A DNA stretch of 27,728 nt, from the NCBI GenBank assembly GCA_964449835.1, contig CAYVBZ010000027.1, forward strand, positions 1 to 27,728, written 5' to 3'. Source of the DNA: JABDGC01 sp964449835 (GTDB lineage: Bacteria; Pseudomonadota; Gammaproteobacteria; DSM-16500). The position numbers were made by a program, and so were the translations under genes. The notes beneath the pieces are model-generated. The model was not told where the DNA came from. It did no database searches and saw only the letters and a list, made by a program, of their open reading frames with translations. Below, piece by piece: positions 16,260 through 22,896 of this stretch (position 1 is the stretch's first letter; each line of letters begins with the position of its first letter).

Positions 16260-17662
16260 AAACTGTAATAGAGGTCAAATTCTACAGGATGGGTTGTCAT
16301 GCTGACCCGGCCGGCTTCTTCGCGTTTGATAGACAAGAAAGCTTCAATGAGGTCTTTGGAAAACACCTCGCCTTCTAACAAAAAGGCGTGATCTTTTTCC
16401 AGGCTGTCCAAGGCTTGCTCCAGCGAAGAGCACAAGCTTGGTAGTCTTTTTACTTTTTCCGCCGGGAGATCGTAGAGATTTTCATCCACTGCATCCCCAG
16501 GATGAATTTGATTTTTGATGCCATCGAGTCCTGCCATCAGCAAGGCGGAAAAAGCGAGATAGGGATTGGCCATGGCGTCCGGGAACCGGGCCTCGATCCG
16601 TTTTTCTTTTTCGTTGAAGGCATGTGGAATCCGAATGGCCGCTGAACGGTTGCCTTCGGAATAAACCATGGTGACCGGTGCTTCATAACCCGGCACCAGC
16701 CGCTTGTAGCTATTAGTGCTGGGATTGGTAAAGGCATTCAGTGCTCTCGCGTGCCGAATGATGCCGCCAATGTAGTAAAGCGCAAGCTGAGACAGACCGG
16801 CATATTCTTTGCCGCCGAAAATATTTTTACCGCCCTTTGCTAAGGACTGGTGGCAGTGTAAGCCGCTGCCATTGTCGCCCATTAAGGGTTTTGGCATGAA
16901 GGTGACAGATTTGCCATGCGCATGGGCGACGTTATGAACGACGTATTTGAAAACCTGCATCTCGTCCGCTTTGATCAGCATGGTGTTATAGCGCGTGGTA
17001 ATTTCATTTTGATTGGAAGTGGCCACTTCATGATGGTGCACCTCAGGAACCAGGCCCATGGACGCAAGCGTGTGACACATGGTGCTGCGTAGATCGTGGG
17101 AAGAATCCACAGGAGGGACCGGGAAGTAACCGCCTTTAATGCGGGGGCGATGTCCCATGTTGCCATCCTCAGCCAGGGTGCCGGTGTTCCAATGGGCTTC
17201 TTCGGAATCTACTTTGTAGAAACAGCCATTCATGCTGAGGTCCCAGCGGACATCGTCGAAGATGAAAAATTCAACTTCTTGGCCAAAATAGCAGGTATCC
17301 GCGATTTGGCTGGCTTTCATGTAGGCTTCCGCGCGTTTAGCGACAGAACGCGGGTCGCGGATGTAGGGGGCGCCGGTTGAGGGATCGTAGACATCGCAAC
17401 GGAGATTCAAGGTGGGGCTGTGGCAGAAGGGATCCATGAGAGCGCTTTCTGGAATAGGCAGCAGGATCAGGTCGGACTTATTGATGGCTTGCCAGCCGCT
17501 GAGTGAGGAACCATCGAAAACTTTGCCTTGCTTGAACAGGTTGTCATCTATTTTACTGAGGGGGAGGGTGACATGATGCTCTTTGCCGTGAAGATCAGTG
17601 AAGCGCAGGTCAACAAACTCAATGCGATGTTCATCAATCATTTTTTTAATCTGGGCCGCCAT
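16256..17662 (-). CDS. glnA: Glutamine synthetase type I (GSI-beta)
   Basis: GlnA makes glutamine from glutamate, ammonia and ATP as a dodecamer. The 468-residue product is nearly the E. coli length. Motifs: VDLRFTDLHGKEHHVT, FDGSSLSGW, the ATP/metal region KGGYFPVPPVDS, HHHEVATSNQNE, FMPKPLMGDNGSGLHCHQS, and NPSTNSYKRLVPGYEAPV. NLYDLPAEK carries the tyrosine adenylylated by GlnE in the GSI-beta type, so activity is probably controlled covalently. The frame extends to a TTG at 17674, but the ATG at 17662 is preceded by GAGGTGG at ideal spacing and gives the family N-terminus. A promoter lies at 17691-17719. It is followed by overlapping xthA. Confidence 0.98.
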   Translation of the reverse strand: MAAQIKKMIDEHRIEFVDLRFTDLHGKEHHVTLPLSKIDDNLFKQGKVFDGSSLSGWQAINKSDLILLPIPESALMDPFCHSPTLNLRCDVYDPSTGAPYIRDPRSVAKRAEAYMKASQIADTCYFGQEVEFFIFDDVRWDLSMNGCFYKVDSEEAHWNTGTLAEDGNMGHRPRIKGGYFPVPPVDSSHDLRSTMCHTLASMGLVPEVHHHEVATSNQNEITTRYNTMLIKADEMQVFKYVVHNVAHAHGKSVTFMPKPLMGDNGSGLHCHQSLAKGGKNIFGGKEYAGLSQLALYYIGGIIRHARALNAFTNPSTNSYKRLVPGYEAPVTMVYSEGNRSAAIRIPHAFNEKEKRIEARFPDAMANPYLAFSALLMAGLDGIKNQIHPGDAVDENLYDLPAEKVKRLPSLCSSLEQALDSLEKDHAFLLEGEVFSKDLIEAFLSIKREEAGRVSMTTHPVEFDLYYSL

Positions 17663-17690
17663 AATCCACCTCAAAAAAAATTGTTGGACT

Positions 17691-17719
17691 ATTCTAGCGA
17701 ATGAAAGGAAGGCTGACTA
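17691..17719 (-). promoter_or_regulatory. Candidate glnA promoter
   Basis: On the minus strand TAGTCA (17719-17714) and TAGAAT (17696-17691) are separated by 17 bp. The start near 17684 gives a leader of about 22 nt containing GAGGTGG. No GG-N10-GC sigma-54 element was seen, so a sigma-70 type promoter is inferred. Confidence 0.45.
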
Positions 17720-17746
17720 GTGCTGTCATGGTGAGGCGCGAAATGT

Positions 17747-18319
17747 TTATTTTTTAAATCTTGTTTCTTTCTCATTGGCCGCCACAAGGAGTCCGAAGAA
17801 TTGAAAAATATTTTTTAGCAGGTAATAAAGTGCGATCAGTCCAATGGCGGTGGGAATGATCAGCGGCAAGGTTGAGGACCAACCATGACGCATGACTAAA
17901 ACAGCAATCTGCGGATTTTGGGGGTTATACCAGCAAGGATAGGAAGAGCCAATATCAAATTCAGCAAGGGTCTCTACTTGAGCTGCGCGGTCATGGTAAA
18001 AAGCTTGGTCCAGACCATTTCCAGTGGCCCAGCTCTCGAAGGGGGTGCCGTTTACCGTATAGTTCACCAAAAAATCGGCGCGATATCGGTGTAGAAGGTG
18101 TTTATGTTCTGATAGTTTTTTGGAAACAACCACACAAGCAGTTTCTGGATAGTCTTCTTTCACCATTTTATCAGGAAGTATATCGTTGGTGTAAATTAGG
18201 TCAACAAAGCCAATGCAAAAAAAGAAGATCAAGATTTCTGCAAAAAAAAGGAGAAGCCGATAACTAAAAAGAGGAAGGGTATGAGGCTTGGGCATTTTTT
18301 TGGGCGGTTGGCGATTCAT
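17747..18319 (-). CDS. DUF3592-like two-helix membrane protein
   Basis: A protein of 190 residues with two hydrophobic helices, near residues 20-42 (LLLFFAEILIFFFCIGFV) and 150-170 (LPLIIPTAIGLIALYYLL), enclosing a ~100-residue domain probably outside the cytoplasm. The pattern YRADFLVNYTVNG...F..GSSYPCWYNPQNPQIAVL resembles DUF3592 proteins, whose role is unknown. The frame reaches a TTG at 18325, but AAGGA sits 7 nt before the ATG at 18319, which is taken as start. The palindrome at 18388-18403 lies 69-84 nt upstream, as a similar one does for recA. The cysteine-rich gene upstream is in the same direction, 102 nt away. Function not assigned; the family match is from memory. Confidence 0.75.
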   Translation of the reverse strand: MNRQPPKKMPKPHTLPLFSYRLLLFFAEILIFFFCIGFVDLIYTNDILPDKMVKEDYPETACVVVSKKLSEHKHLLHRYRADFLVNYTVNGTPFESWATGNGLDQAFYHDRAAQVETLAEFDIGSSYPCWYNPQNPQIAVLVMRHGWSSTLPLIIPTAIGLIALYYLLKNIFQFFGLLVAANEKETRFKK

Positions 18320-18387
18320 GAGCAATCCTTGCTGGGCTTAGGAAAGTTCTTCCCTAGAACAAGAAGCACGCTTTTTTTAAAGACTTC

Positions 18388-18403
18388 CTGTTCCAGGGAA
18401 CAA
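18388..18403. promoter_or_regulatory. Palindrome TGTTCC-N2-GGAACA upstream of the DUF3592-like gene
   Basis: The 14-bp core has perfect 6-bp arms. Like the site at 1162-1177 it can be written TGTTC-N4-GAACA, and on the plus strand it reads CTGT-N8-ACAA, one base from the CTGT-N8-ACAG form of a LexA box. A looser GTTC-N7-GAAC inverted pair lies nearby at 18346-18360. It may be an operator for the gene starting at 18319. Confidence 0.35.
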
Positions 18404-18421
18404 CAAAAACTTTTTTCTTTC

Positions 18422-18763
18422 CTATTTTTTCGAGTTGCCTGACATGGAGCAGGAGGTCCCGCATTTGCCACAGCAACCGCTGTAGCATTTAAGAACCACG
18501 CCAAAGATGTAGCCATAGATGAATCCGAGGACAAAGCCCCAAATGCCGCCTGCGATTCCCCCCCAAATACTGGGACCAAAACCATGATAGATCGCAGCAA
18601 ACTGCTCTATAACTACCCTGCCGTATCCAAACAGCCAGCCAGCCCAGCCGAGGGCCAGCATTAAAATAGCGTTGGGAATACCAAAGGCCATGCCAAACTT
18701 CACCCCTTTCCTTGAGATGGCGCAACATTTACCGCTTTCGCATTTTTCACATGAGCCTTGCAT
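18422..18763 (-). CDS. Small cysteine-rich, glycine-zipper membrane protein
   Basis: A 113-residue protein with hydrophobic stretches near residues 25-47 and 65-90. The second is rich in glycine (WGGIAGGIWGFVLGFIYGY), which suggests helix packing. That part resembles the small two-helix proteins often annotated as 'bacteriophage holin' in intracellular gammaproteobacteria. Unusual are cysteine clusters at both ends: CEKCESGKCC near residues 5-14, and CYSGCCGKCGTSC in the last 20, nine or more cysteines that could bind metal or form disulfides. The ATG at 18763 follows a near-perfect Shine-Dalgarno; a GTG three codons earlier is less likely. No phage genes are nearby, so a lysis role is doubtful. 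Function not known. Confidence 0.72.
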   Translation of the reverse strand: MQGSCEKCESGKCCAISRKGVKFGMAFGIPNAILMLALGWAGWLFGYGRVVIEQFAAIYHGFGPSIWGGIAGGIWGFVLGFIYGYIFGVVLKCYSGCCGKCGTSCSMSGNSKK

Positions 18764-18766
18764 ACT

Positions 18767-18779
18767 TATCACCTCCTTT
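18767..18779 (-). promoter_or_regulatory. Near-perfect Shine-Dalgarno (AAAGGAGGTGATA)
   Basis: On the minus strand AAAGGAGGTGAT complements almost the whole 16S anti-Shine-Dalgarno tail, ending a few nt before the ATG at 18763. It is far stronger than any other ribosome binding site in the window. It fixes the start and suggests heavy translation of the cysteine-rich protein. Confidence 0.8.
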
Positions 18780-18832
18780 GTTTAAGTAAAGCGTTTTCTT
18801 CCCTGTTAAAATTAAAAACACTTCCCATTTAC

Positions 18833-18838
18833 ATTATA
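18833..18838 (-). promoter_or_regulatory. Consensus -10 box upstream of the cysteine-rich gene
   Basis: A perfect TATAAT lies on the minus strand about 70 nt before the ATG, in a very AT-rich stretch. No good -35 is found at 16-18 bp. The untranslated leader would be about 60 nt. Confidence 0.35.
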
Positions 18839-18903
18839 TACGCATTTTAAGGCAAGATAAGATAATTTTTTATATTATAAACAATGGCTTATTAAGTCAA
18901 TAC

Positions 18904-18932
18904 TTGTTTGTTTTTACTCATTTTGCTATTTT
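18904..18932 (+). promoter_or_regulatory. Candidate promoter of the HAD phosphatase
   Basis: TTGTTT (18904-18909) and TATTTT (18927-18932) are separated by 17 bp. The predicted start near 18939 leaves a short leader with GGAGA 7 nt before the ATG at 18963. Confidence 0.45.
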
Positions 18933-18962
18933 ACTCCTCCCCTTTCCTGCGGAGAAATTTCG

Positions 18963-19637
18963 ATGCTTATTCAAGGTATTTTATCGGTGTTGGCTTTAAT
19001 GGTCTCTTTTTTGACCTTTTCCTTTTCGCATGCCGGTGAACCTCGCAACCTTGATTTATTGAAGCAAGATTTAATTCATTATCATGATTCAGGGGAATAT
19101 CAAAAAGACATTGCCCGTGTCATCCAGCAGGCAAAAGCTTATCTCAAAACCCGGGTGGTTAAAAATAAGCTTAAGCATCCTAATCAAAAAGTGGCTATTA
19201 TTTTGGATATCGATGAAACGGCTTTGTCGAATTATCCCGATATGCTCAAGCTCAATTTTGGGGGGGGCTTAGCAGAAATTGAAGAAGCGGAAGGTCAAGG
19301 CCATGATCCGGCGATTAAGCCGACGCTTGCGCTCTATCAATATGCCAAAGCACACGACGTTGCTGTGTTCTTTATCACGGCGCGTAAAGAGAAATACCGC
19401 GAGGTCACCACCGCCAATCTTGAAAAGGTGGGATATAAGAACTATGACGGTCTTTACCTCTTACCGATGGACTATCACGAAAAATCAGTGACTGCTTTTA
19501 AAACGGGCATACGCAAGCAACTGACGGAGCAGGGCTATGATATTGTTTTAAGCCTGAGTGACCAACAGGTGGACTTGCATGGAGGTTACGCGGAAAAGGC
19601 TTTCAAACTGCCGGACCCTTATTATTTGGTTGCTTAA
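18963..19637 (+). CDS. Secreted HAD-superfamily acid phosphatase (IIIB type)
   Basis: This 224-residue protein starts with a signal peptide (hydrophobic residues 5-22, likely cleavage after SHA at 24), so it should act in the periplasm or outside. The mature part has HAD motif I DIDET at 82-86 (first Asp nucleophile, second general acid), motif II FFITAR near 136, a lysine further on, and motif IV as LSDQQVDL. The layout is that of class IIIB acid phosphatases (plant-type/lipoprotein e(P4) relatives), which remove phosphate from nucleotides or other monoesters. No lipobox cysteine follows the signal, so it is not a lipoprotein. Substrate unknown. It ends 8 nt before the convergent miaA stop. 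Confidence 0.88.
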   Translation: MLIQGILSVLALMVSFLTFSFSHAGEPRNLDLLKQDLIHYHDSGEYQKDIARVIQQAKAYLKTRVVKNKLKHPNQKVAIILDIDETALSNYPDMLKLNFGGGLAEIEEAEGQGHDPAIKPTLALYQYAKAHDVAVFFITARKEKYREVTTANLEKVGYKNYDGLYLLPMDYHEKSVTAFKTGIRKQLTEQGYDIVLSLSDQQVDLHGGYAEKAFKLPDPYYLVA

Positions 19638-19645
19638 GAGCTGCA

Positions 19646-20593
19646 TCAGCGAGACAGAAGATTTTTTAATGTCTCGAAGACTGTTGACAAAACTTCAGGG
19701 CCTTCACTGTCAAACCAGTGCGCTTCTTTCCACCGCCGCAACCAAGTCAGTTGTCTTTTCGCCAATTGCCGTGTCGCGATAATCGCTTTTTCTTTCATTT
19801 CCTCGAAGGTCAGCTTTCCTGCTAAATACTCCCAGGCCTGACGATAGCCCACAGAACGCAGCGCGGGTTTTTCCAAAGAAAGATCAGGTCGTTCATATAA
19901 GCGTTTTACTTCATCCATGAAGCCCAGTTCCAGCATGGTTAGAAACCGTTTTTCAATGCGTTCATGCAATTTGCTGCGGTCTGCCGGGGCCAAGATGAGA
20001 TGGTGGAGAGGGCAAGGCAGCTTGAATTCAGCGGGCCTTTCTTGAAGCGACTGCTGTGCTGTGAGAGGCTTGCCGGTCAAGGCATAAACTTCCAGCGCAC
20101 GTTGAATGCGTTGGCTGTCGTGAGGATGAATACGTGCGGCGGCCAGGGGATCGACGGCCGCCAGTTTTTGATGTAAAGCCGCCCAACCCGCTTGCATCGC
20201 TTCTTCCTGGATTTGCTCGCGAATTAAAGAGTCTTGTTCAGGCAAATCATCCAAGCCAAATTGCAAAACATGGAAATAAAGCATGGTGCCCCCGACCAAA
20301 AGAGGAATTTTTCCTTGGCCGATGATGTCTTTTATTTCACGAAAGACATCGATTTGGAAATCACCGGCGGAATAGCTTTCAGCGGGATCTCGCAGATCTA
20401 ACAAGCGATGCGGCGCGATACGCAAAAGGTCGGCTGTGGGTTTTGCCGTTCCAATGTCGAGACCACGGTAAACCATGACAGAATCGACGCTAATAATTTC
20501 AAAGGGAAAGCGCTGTCTCAGTTCCACCGCCAGTGCTGTTTTTCCACTGGCGGTTGGGCCCATTAAACAAAGAATGAAAGGTTGCTGTGCCAC
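19646..20593 (-). CDS. miaA: tRNA dimethylallyltransferase
   Basis: MiaA adds a dimethylallyl group to A37 of tRNAs reading UNN codons. The P-loop GPTASGKT lies at residues 12-19, then DSVMVYRGLDIGTAKP near 37-52 (substrate site), LLDLRDPAESYSAGDF near 65-80, and VGGTMLYFHVL. The 315-residue length is normal. The start is GTG (20591-20593), leaving ten residues before the P-loop region, as in E. coli; GGAG lies 10 nt upstream. In E. coli and relatives mutL is directly upstream of miaA. Here a 660-residue unknown gene ends only 6 nt before miaA, so the two are probably co-transcribed. Confidence 0.96.
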   Translation of the reverse strand: MAQQPFILCLMGPTASGKTALAVELRQRFPFEIISVDSVMVYRGLDIGTAKPTADLLRIAPHRLLDLRDPAESYSAGDFQIDVFREIKDIIGQGKIPLLVGGTMLYFHVLQFGLDDLPEQDSLIREQIQEEAMQAGWAALHQKLAAVDPLAAARIHPHDSQRIQRALEVYALTGKPLTAQQSLQERPAEFKLPCPLHHLILAPADRSKLHERIEKRFLTMLELGFMDEVKRLYERPDLSLEKPALRSVGYRQAWEYLAGKLTFEEMKEKAIIATRQLAKRQLTWLRRWKEAHWFDSEGPEVLSTVFETLKNLLSR

Positions 20594-20599
20594 GAAAGC

Positions 20600-22582
20600 T
20601 TAACTCCCCCCCCTTTGCATCCATCGAGGAAGGTAAGCTTTTAAGCCGGAGCGGGGAGCCTGCATTTCAATTGCCTCGCGAGGTCTTGGATTAAAAAAAG
20701 TTTCTTGGGCCCTGTTGAAGCAACCCCAACTACTGACACTAGACCGAATTTTTTTATAAGTGAAGAGAATGGTGTTGATCATATTTTCCGCCGCAATAAT
20801 GGCGATGGCTGAAGTGGTGCCCGGGCTGTTATTGCCAAAAACTCTTTCACCGGAACCCAGTAAGGACAAAGCACGGCTAGCATTACTGCCGACTGTAATG
20901 ACATCAGCGATTCGGTTGCTGGCGTTGCTGCCTTGGGCTGGGGCTATCGCTGCTTCGTGTTTCATTTCAATGTCCAGTTGTTGGCGCATCAGCTGATGGG
21001 TGATGCGGAGGTCCTCGGCTTTATAGAGCGCACCGGCCAATAAACCAGAACCGATGAACATACCCAATATCGTCATTGAAATCGGCTCATCCACGAGATA
21101 ACGCGTTAATAAGGGGGCAATTGTGCTATAGCCGAGGTAGAGTCCAACGAAGGCGCGGTATGCCAATTGGGCCCCTAAAGCGGGGTTATTTTTAATAGTG
21201 TAGCCGCGTCCTTCTGCTTCCAGAATTTGGTCTCGCAGCAATTTCTTGTCCAAGGTCAAAATGTCCGCCATGATTTGTTTTCGCAGCTCCATTTTGCGTT
21301 TTCTGATTTGAGGGGGTTTCATAGCGGGATTCAGGTTATCAATTTGGATTTGGACCTGTTGATCAATGCTCGCGCCAGCCCAGTCTTCGATCTTTTCTCT
21401 CAGAAGGGCCTCAACTTTAATATGGTCGGCCAGGTAGCGGTTATAAGTCTTGGGATAACGGGCGCAGAGCGTATGCCAGGCGACAATCGCAGACGCTATG
21501 GCCGCTAAGCTTGCAGTTGCGCTTTCTGGGAGGCCAATTAACTTTCCGAAGACCGTTTCGGCGAGATAGTAGTAATTGGGATAGGCTCGAATAGCGACTG
21601 TGCTGACTAAACCCTGTATCGCGATTTGTAGGGCTGTTGCTCTATTGCCACGATAAAACTCGCCGATTAACCAGGGGCTGCCATCGGGATTGTCATTCCA
21701 TAAATCTTTGAAGCCTTGCACCCAAAATTCTTTGAAGTTTTGATAATAATCGGGATTGGAAAAAAGTGAATAATAACGGTTTCCACCATAAGCAAAGCCC
21801 GCAGCGATCCCTAATTGCGCACTCGTTGGGAGTAGGGGCATCCAGGCGGGGACGGTCACATCTCCTGCGAGAGGCAAGTGAAAGGAGATGGGCTCATAGA
21901 AGGCGATGATATTCGCGGAAGTGCCCAGTAGGTTATGTGAATAAAGAATGGTTTTATTAAAACTCCAGGTGACGACTGTGGTGACGGTCTGAGAGGGCCT
22001 TTGACGGGCCTGCTCTAAAAATGCTTTAAATTGTTTGCTATAGGAGTCACGCAAGGCGTATTCAAGCGTTGCTTTAATGGCCTCTTTTGCGGCGGAGACC
22101 GCAGATAAGTTAAAGGCCATGTCCACGAGGGCCAAAGGCGCGCCAATCACAAGGCCCGCGGTATTCGAGATCTTGAGGTCCTTATTGAAAAGTTTAGCCA
22201 CGCTTTGAATCCCATCGCGGCTTGTCACGATTTGAAAGAGGGCATAGGAAACATCTGTTCCGATGGCAAACCAATTTTCACCCCGCAGGCCGCGATAAAC
22301 CCATTTATGTTCCCCGACGAGCGCATTGAGTTCGTAACGAGATTTATTATATTGATCTTCCAAGTCACGTATTTCTTTTTCTGTGAAGAGACCGAGATAG
22401 TGAAGTGGTTGATTGTAATAAGTATAGGAGGTGGAATCATCAGAGGTTGACGAAAGTTCTTCTAGTACAAGGGAAATGTCACTATCCGAATCTGAATTGG
22501 GTTCTGAATCTGAATGGGGTTCTGATGTTTCAATGCGTTGATAGTCATAGCCTGAATCATTGCGTAGTTTTCCTCTGAACAT
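20600..22582 (-). CDS. Large multi-membrane protein of unknown function between mutL and miaA
   Basis: No family is recognised for this 660-residue protein. The first 55 residues are low-complexity and acidic, rich in Ser/Asp (SDSEPNSDSDSD near 24-35). Hydrophobic segments that could cross membranes lie near 140-163, 255-268, 316-334, 354-374, 468-490, 502-520 and 590-608. Long charged stretches run at 385-460 (EALLREKIEDW, IRKRKMELRKQIMADIL) and 523-545, probably helical. GSNAS occurs twice at 551-569, and the C-terminus is basic (LPRWMQRGGS). It lacks a signal peptide. The ATG follows GAGGGGG. It breaks the mutL-miaA pair and sits next to a mobile-type palindrome, which suggests lineage-specific gain. 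A translocated membrane-active effector is one possibility; an ordinary inner-membrane protein is another. Confidence 0.8.
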   Translation of the reverse strand: MFRGKLRNDSGYDYQRIETSEPHSDSEPNSDSDSDISLVLEELSSTSDDSTSYTYYNQPLHYLGLFTEKEIRDLEDQYNKSRYELNALVGEHKWVYRGLRGENWFAIGTDVSYALFQIVTSRDGIQSVAKLFNKDLKISNTAGLVIGAPLALVDMAFNLSAVSAAKEAIKATLEYALRDSYSKQFKAFLEQARQRPSQTVTTVVTWSFNKTILYSHNLLGTSANIIAFYEPISFHLPLAGDVTVPAWMPLLPTSAQLGIAAGFAYGGNRYYSLFSNPDYYQNFKEFWVQGFKDLWNDNPDGSPWLIGEFYRGNRATALQIAIQGLVSTVAIRAYPNYYYLAETVFGKLIGLPESATASLAAIASAIVAWHTLCARYPKTYNRYLADHIKVEALLREKIEDWAGASIDQQVQIQIDNLNPAMKPPQIRKRKMELRKQIMADILTLDKKLLRDQILEAEGRGYTIKNNPALGAQLAYRAFVGLYLGYSTIAPLLTRYLVDEPISMTILGMFIGSGLLAGALYKAEDLRITHQLMRQQLDIEMKHEAAIAPAQGSNASNRIADVITVGSNASRALSLLGSGERVFGNNSPGTTSAIAIIAAENMINTILFTYKKIRSSVSSWGCFNRAQETFFNPRPREAIEMQAPRSGLKAYLPRWMQRGGS

Positions 22583-22632
22583 ATAAAAACCCCCTCATTT
22601 ATTGATTCATTTTTTTGCAATCATGCAAGCTT

Positions 22633-22665
22633 AAAATGCCTTAGGTTTCCTGTTTACGGCATTTT
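22633..22665. terminator. Possible bidirectional terminator hairpin after mutL
   Basis: AAAATGCC and GGCATTTT form 8-bp arms around a 17-nt loop with a small inner AGG/CCT pair. On the plus strand the stem runs into six T, on the minus strand only four. It would separate mutL transcription from the 660-residue gene. The rest of the 22583-22896 gap holds the palindromic repeat and no gene. Confidence 0.4.
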
Positions 22666-22709
22666 TTAACTTTTTTCAAGGAGAGGTTAAGGAGGGCATA
22701 TGCCCATTA

Positions 22710-22837
22710 CACTTCAAACCGCGAAAACCGTCATCGCGAGGCTGCGAAGCGTTTAGCCGTGGCGATCCAAGATTTTGCTTTGGATTGCCGCGTCGCCCTT
22801 CGGGCTCCTCGCAAAGACGAGTTCGCATTTTGAAGTG
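22710..22837. repeat. 128-bp imperfect palindrome, MITE/REP-like
   Basis: Outer arms start CACTTCAAA (22710) and end TTTGAAGTG (22837), perfect over 9 bp. Imperfect pairing continues through GCGAA, CGTC and GCGAGG. The innermost arms GGCGATCCAA (22761-22770) and TTGGATTGCC (22780-22789) match at 9 of 10 around a 9-nt loop. The right half (GGATTGCCGCG, CGGGCTCCTCGC) resembles dispersed intergenic repeats seen in intracellular proteobacteria. A decayed half copy occurs at 27286-27319. It lies between mutL and the 660-residue gene. Confidence 0.75.
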
Positions 22838-22877
22838 CGAGCGGTATAGTTAGGCCGGTCTGCGAACGCGTAGCAAT

Positions 22878-22891
22878 CCAGCCATGGCTGG
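22878..22891. repeat. Perfect 14-bp palindrome just past the mutL stop
   Basis: CCAGCCATGGCTGG is fully self-complementary and ends 5 bp from the mutL stop codon. It overlaps AGCAATCCA, a motif also found in the neighbouring repeat. There is no T run, so an intrinsic terminator is unlikely; it may be a repeat border. Confidence 0.5.
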
Positions 22892-22896
22892 GATAT

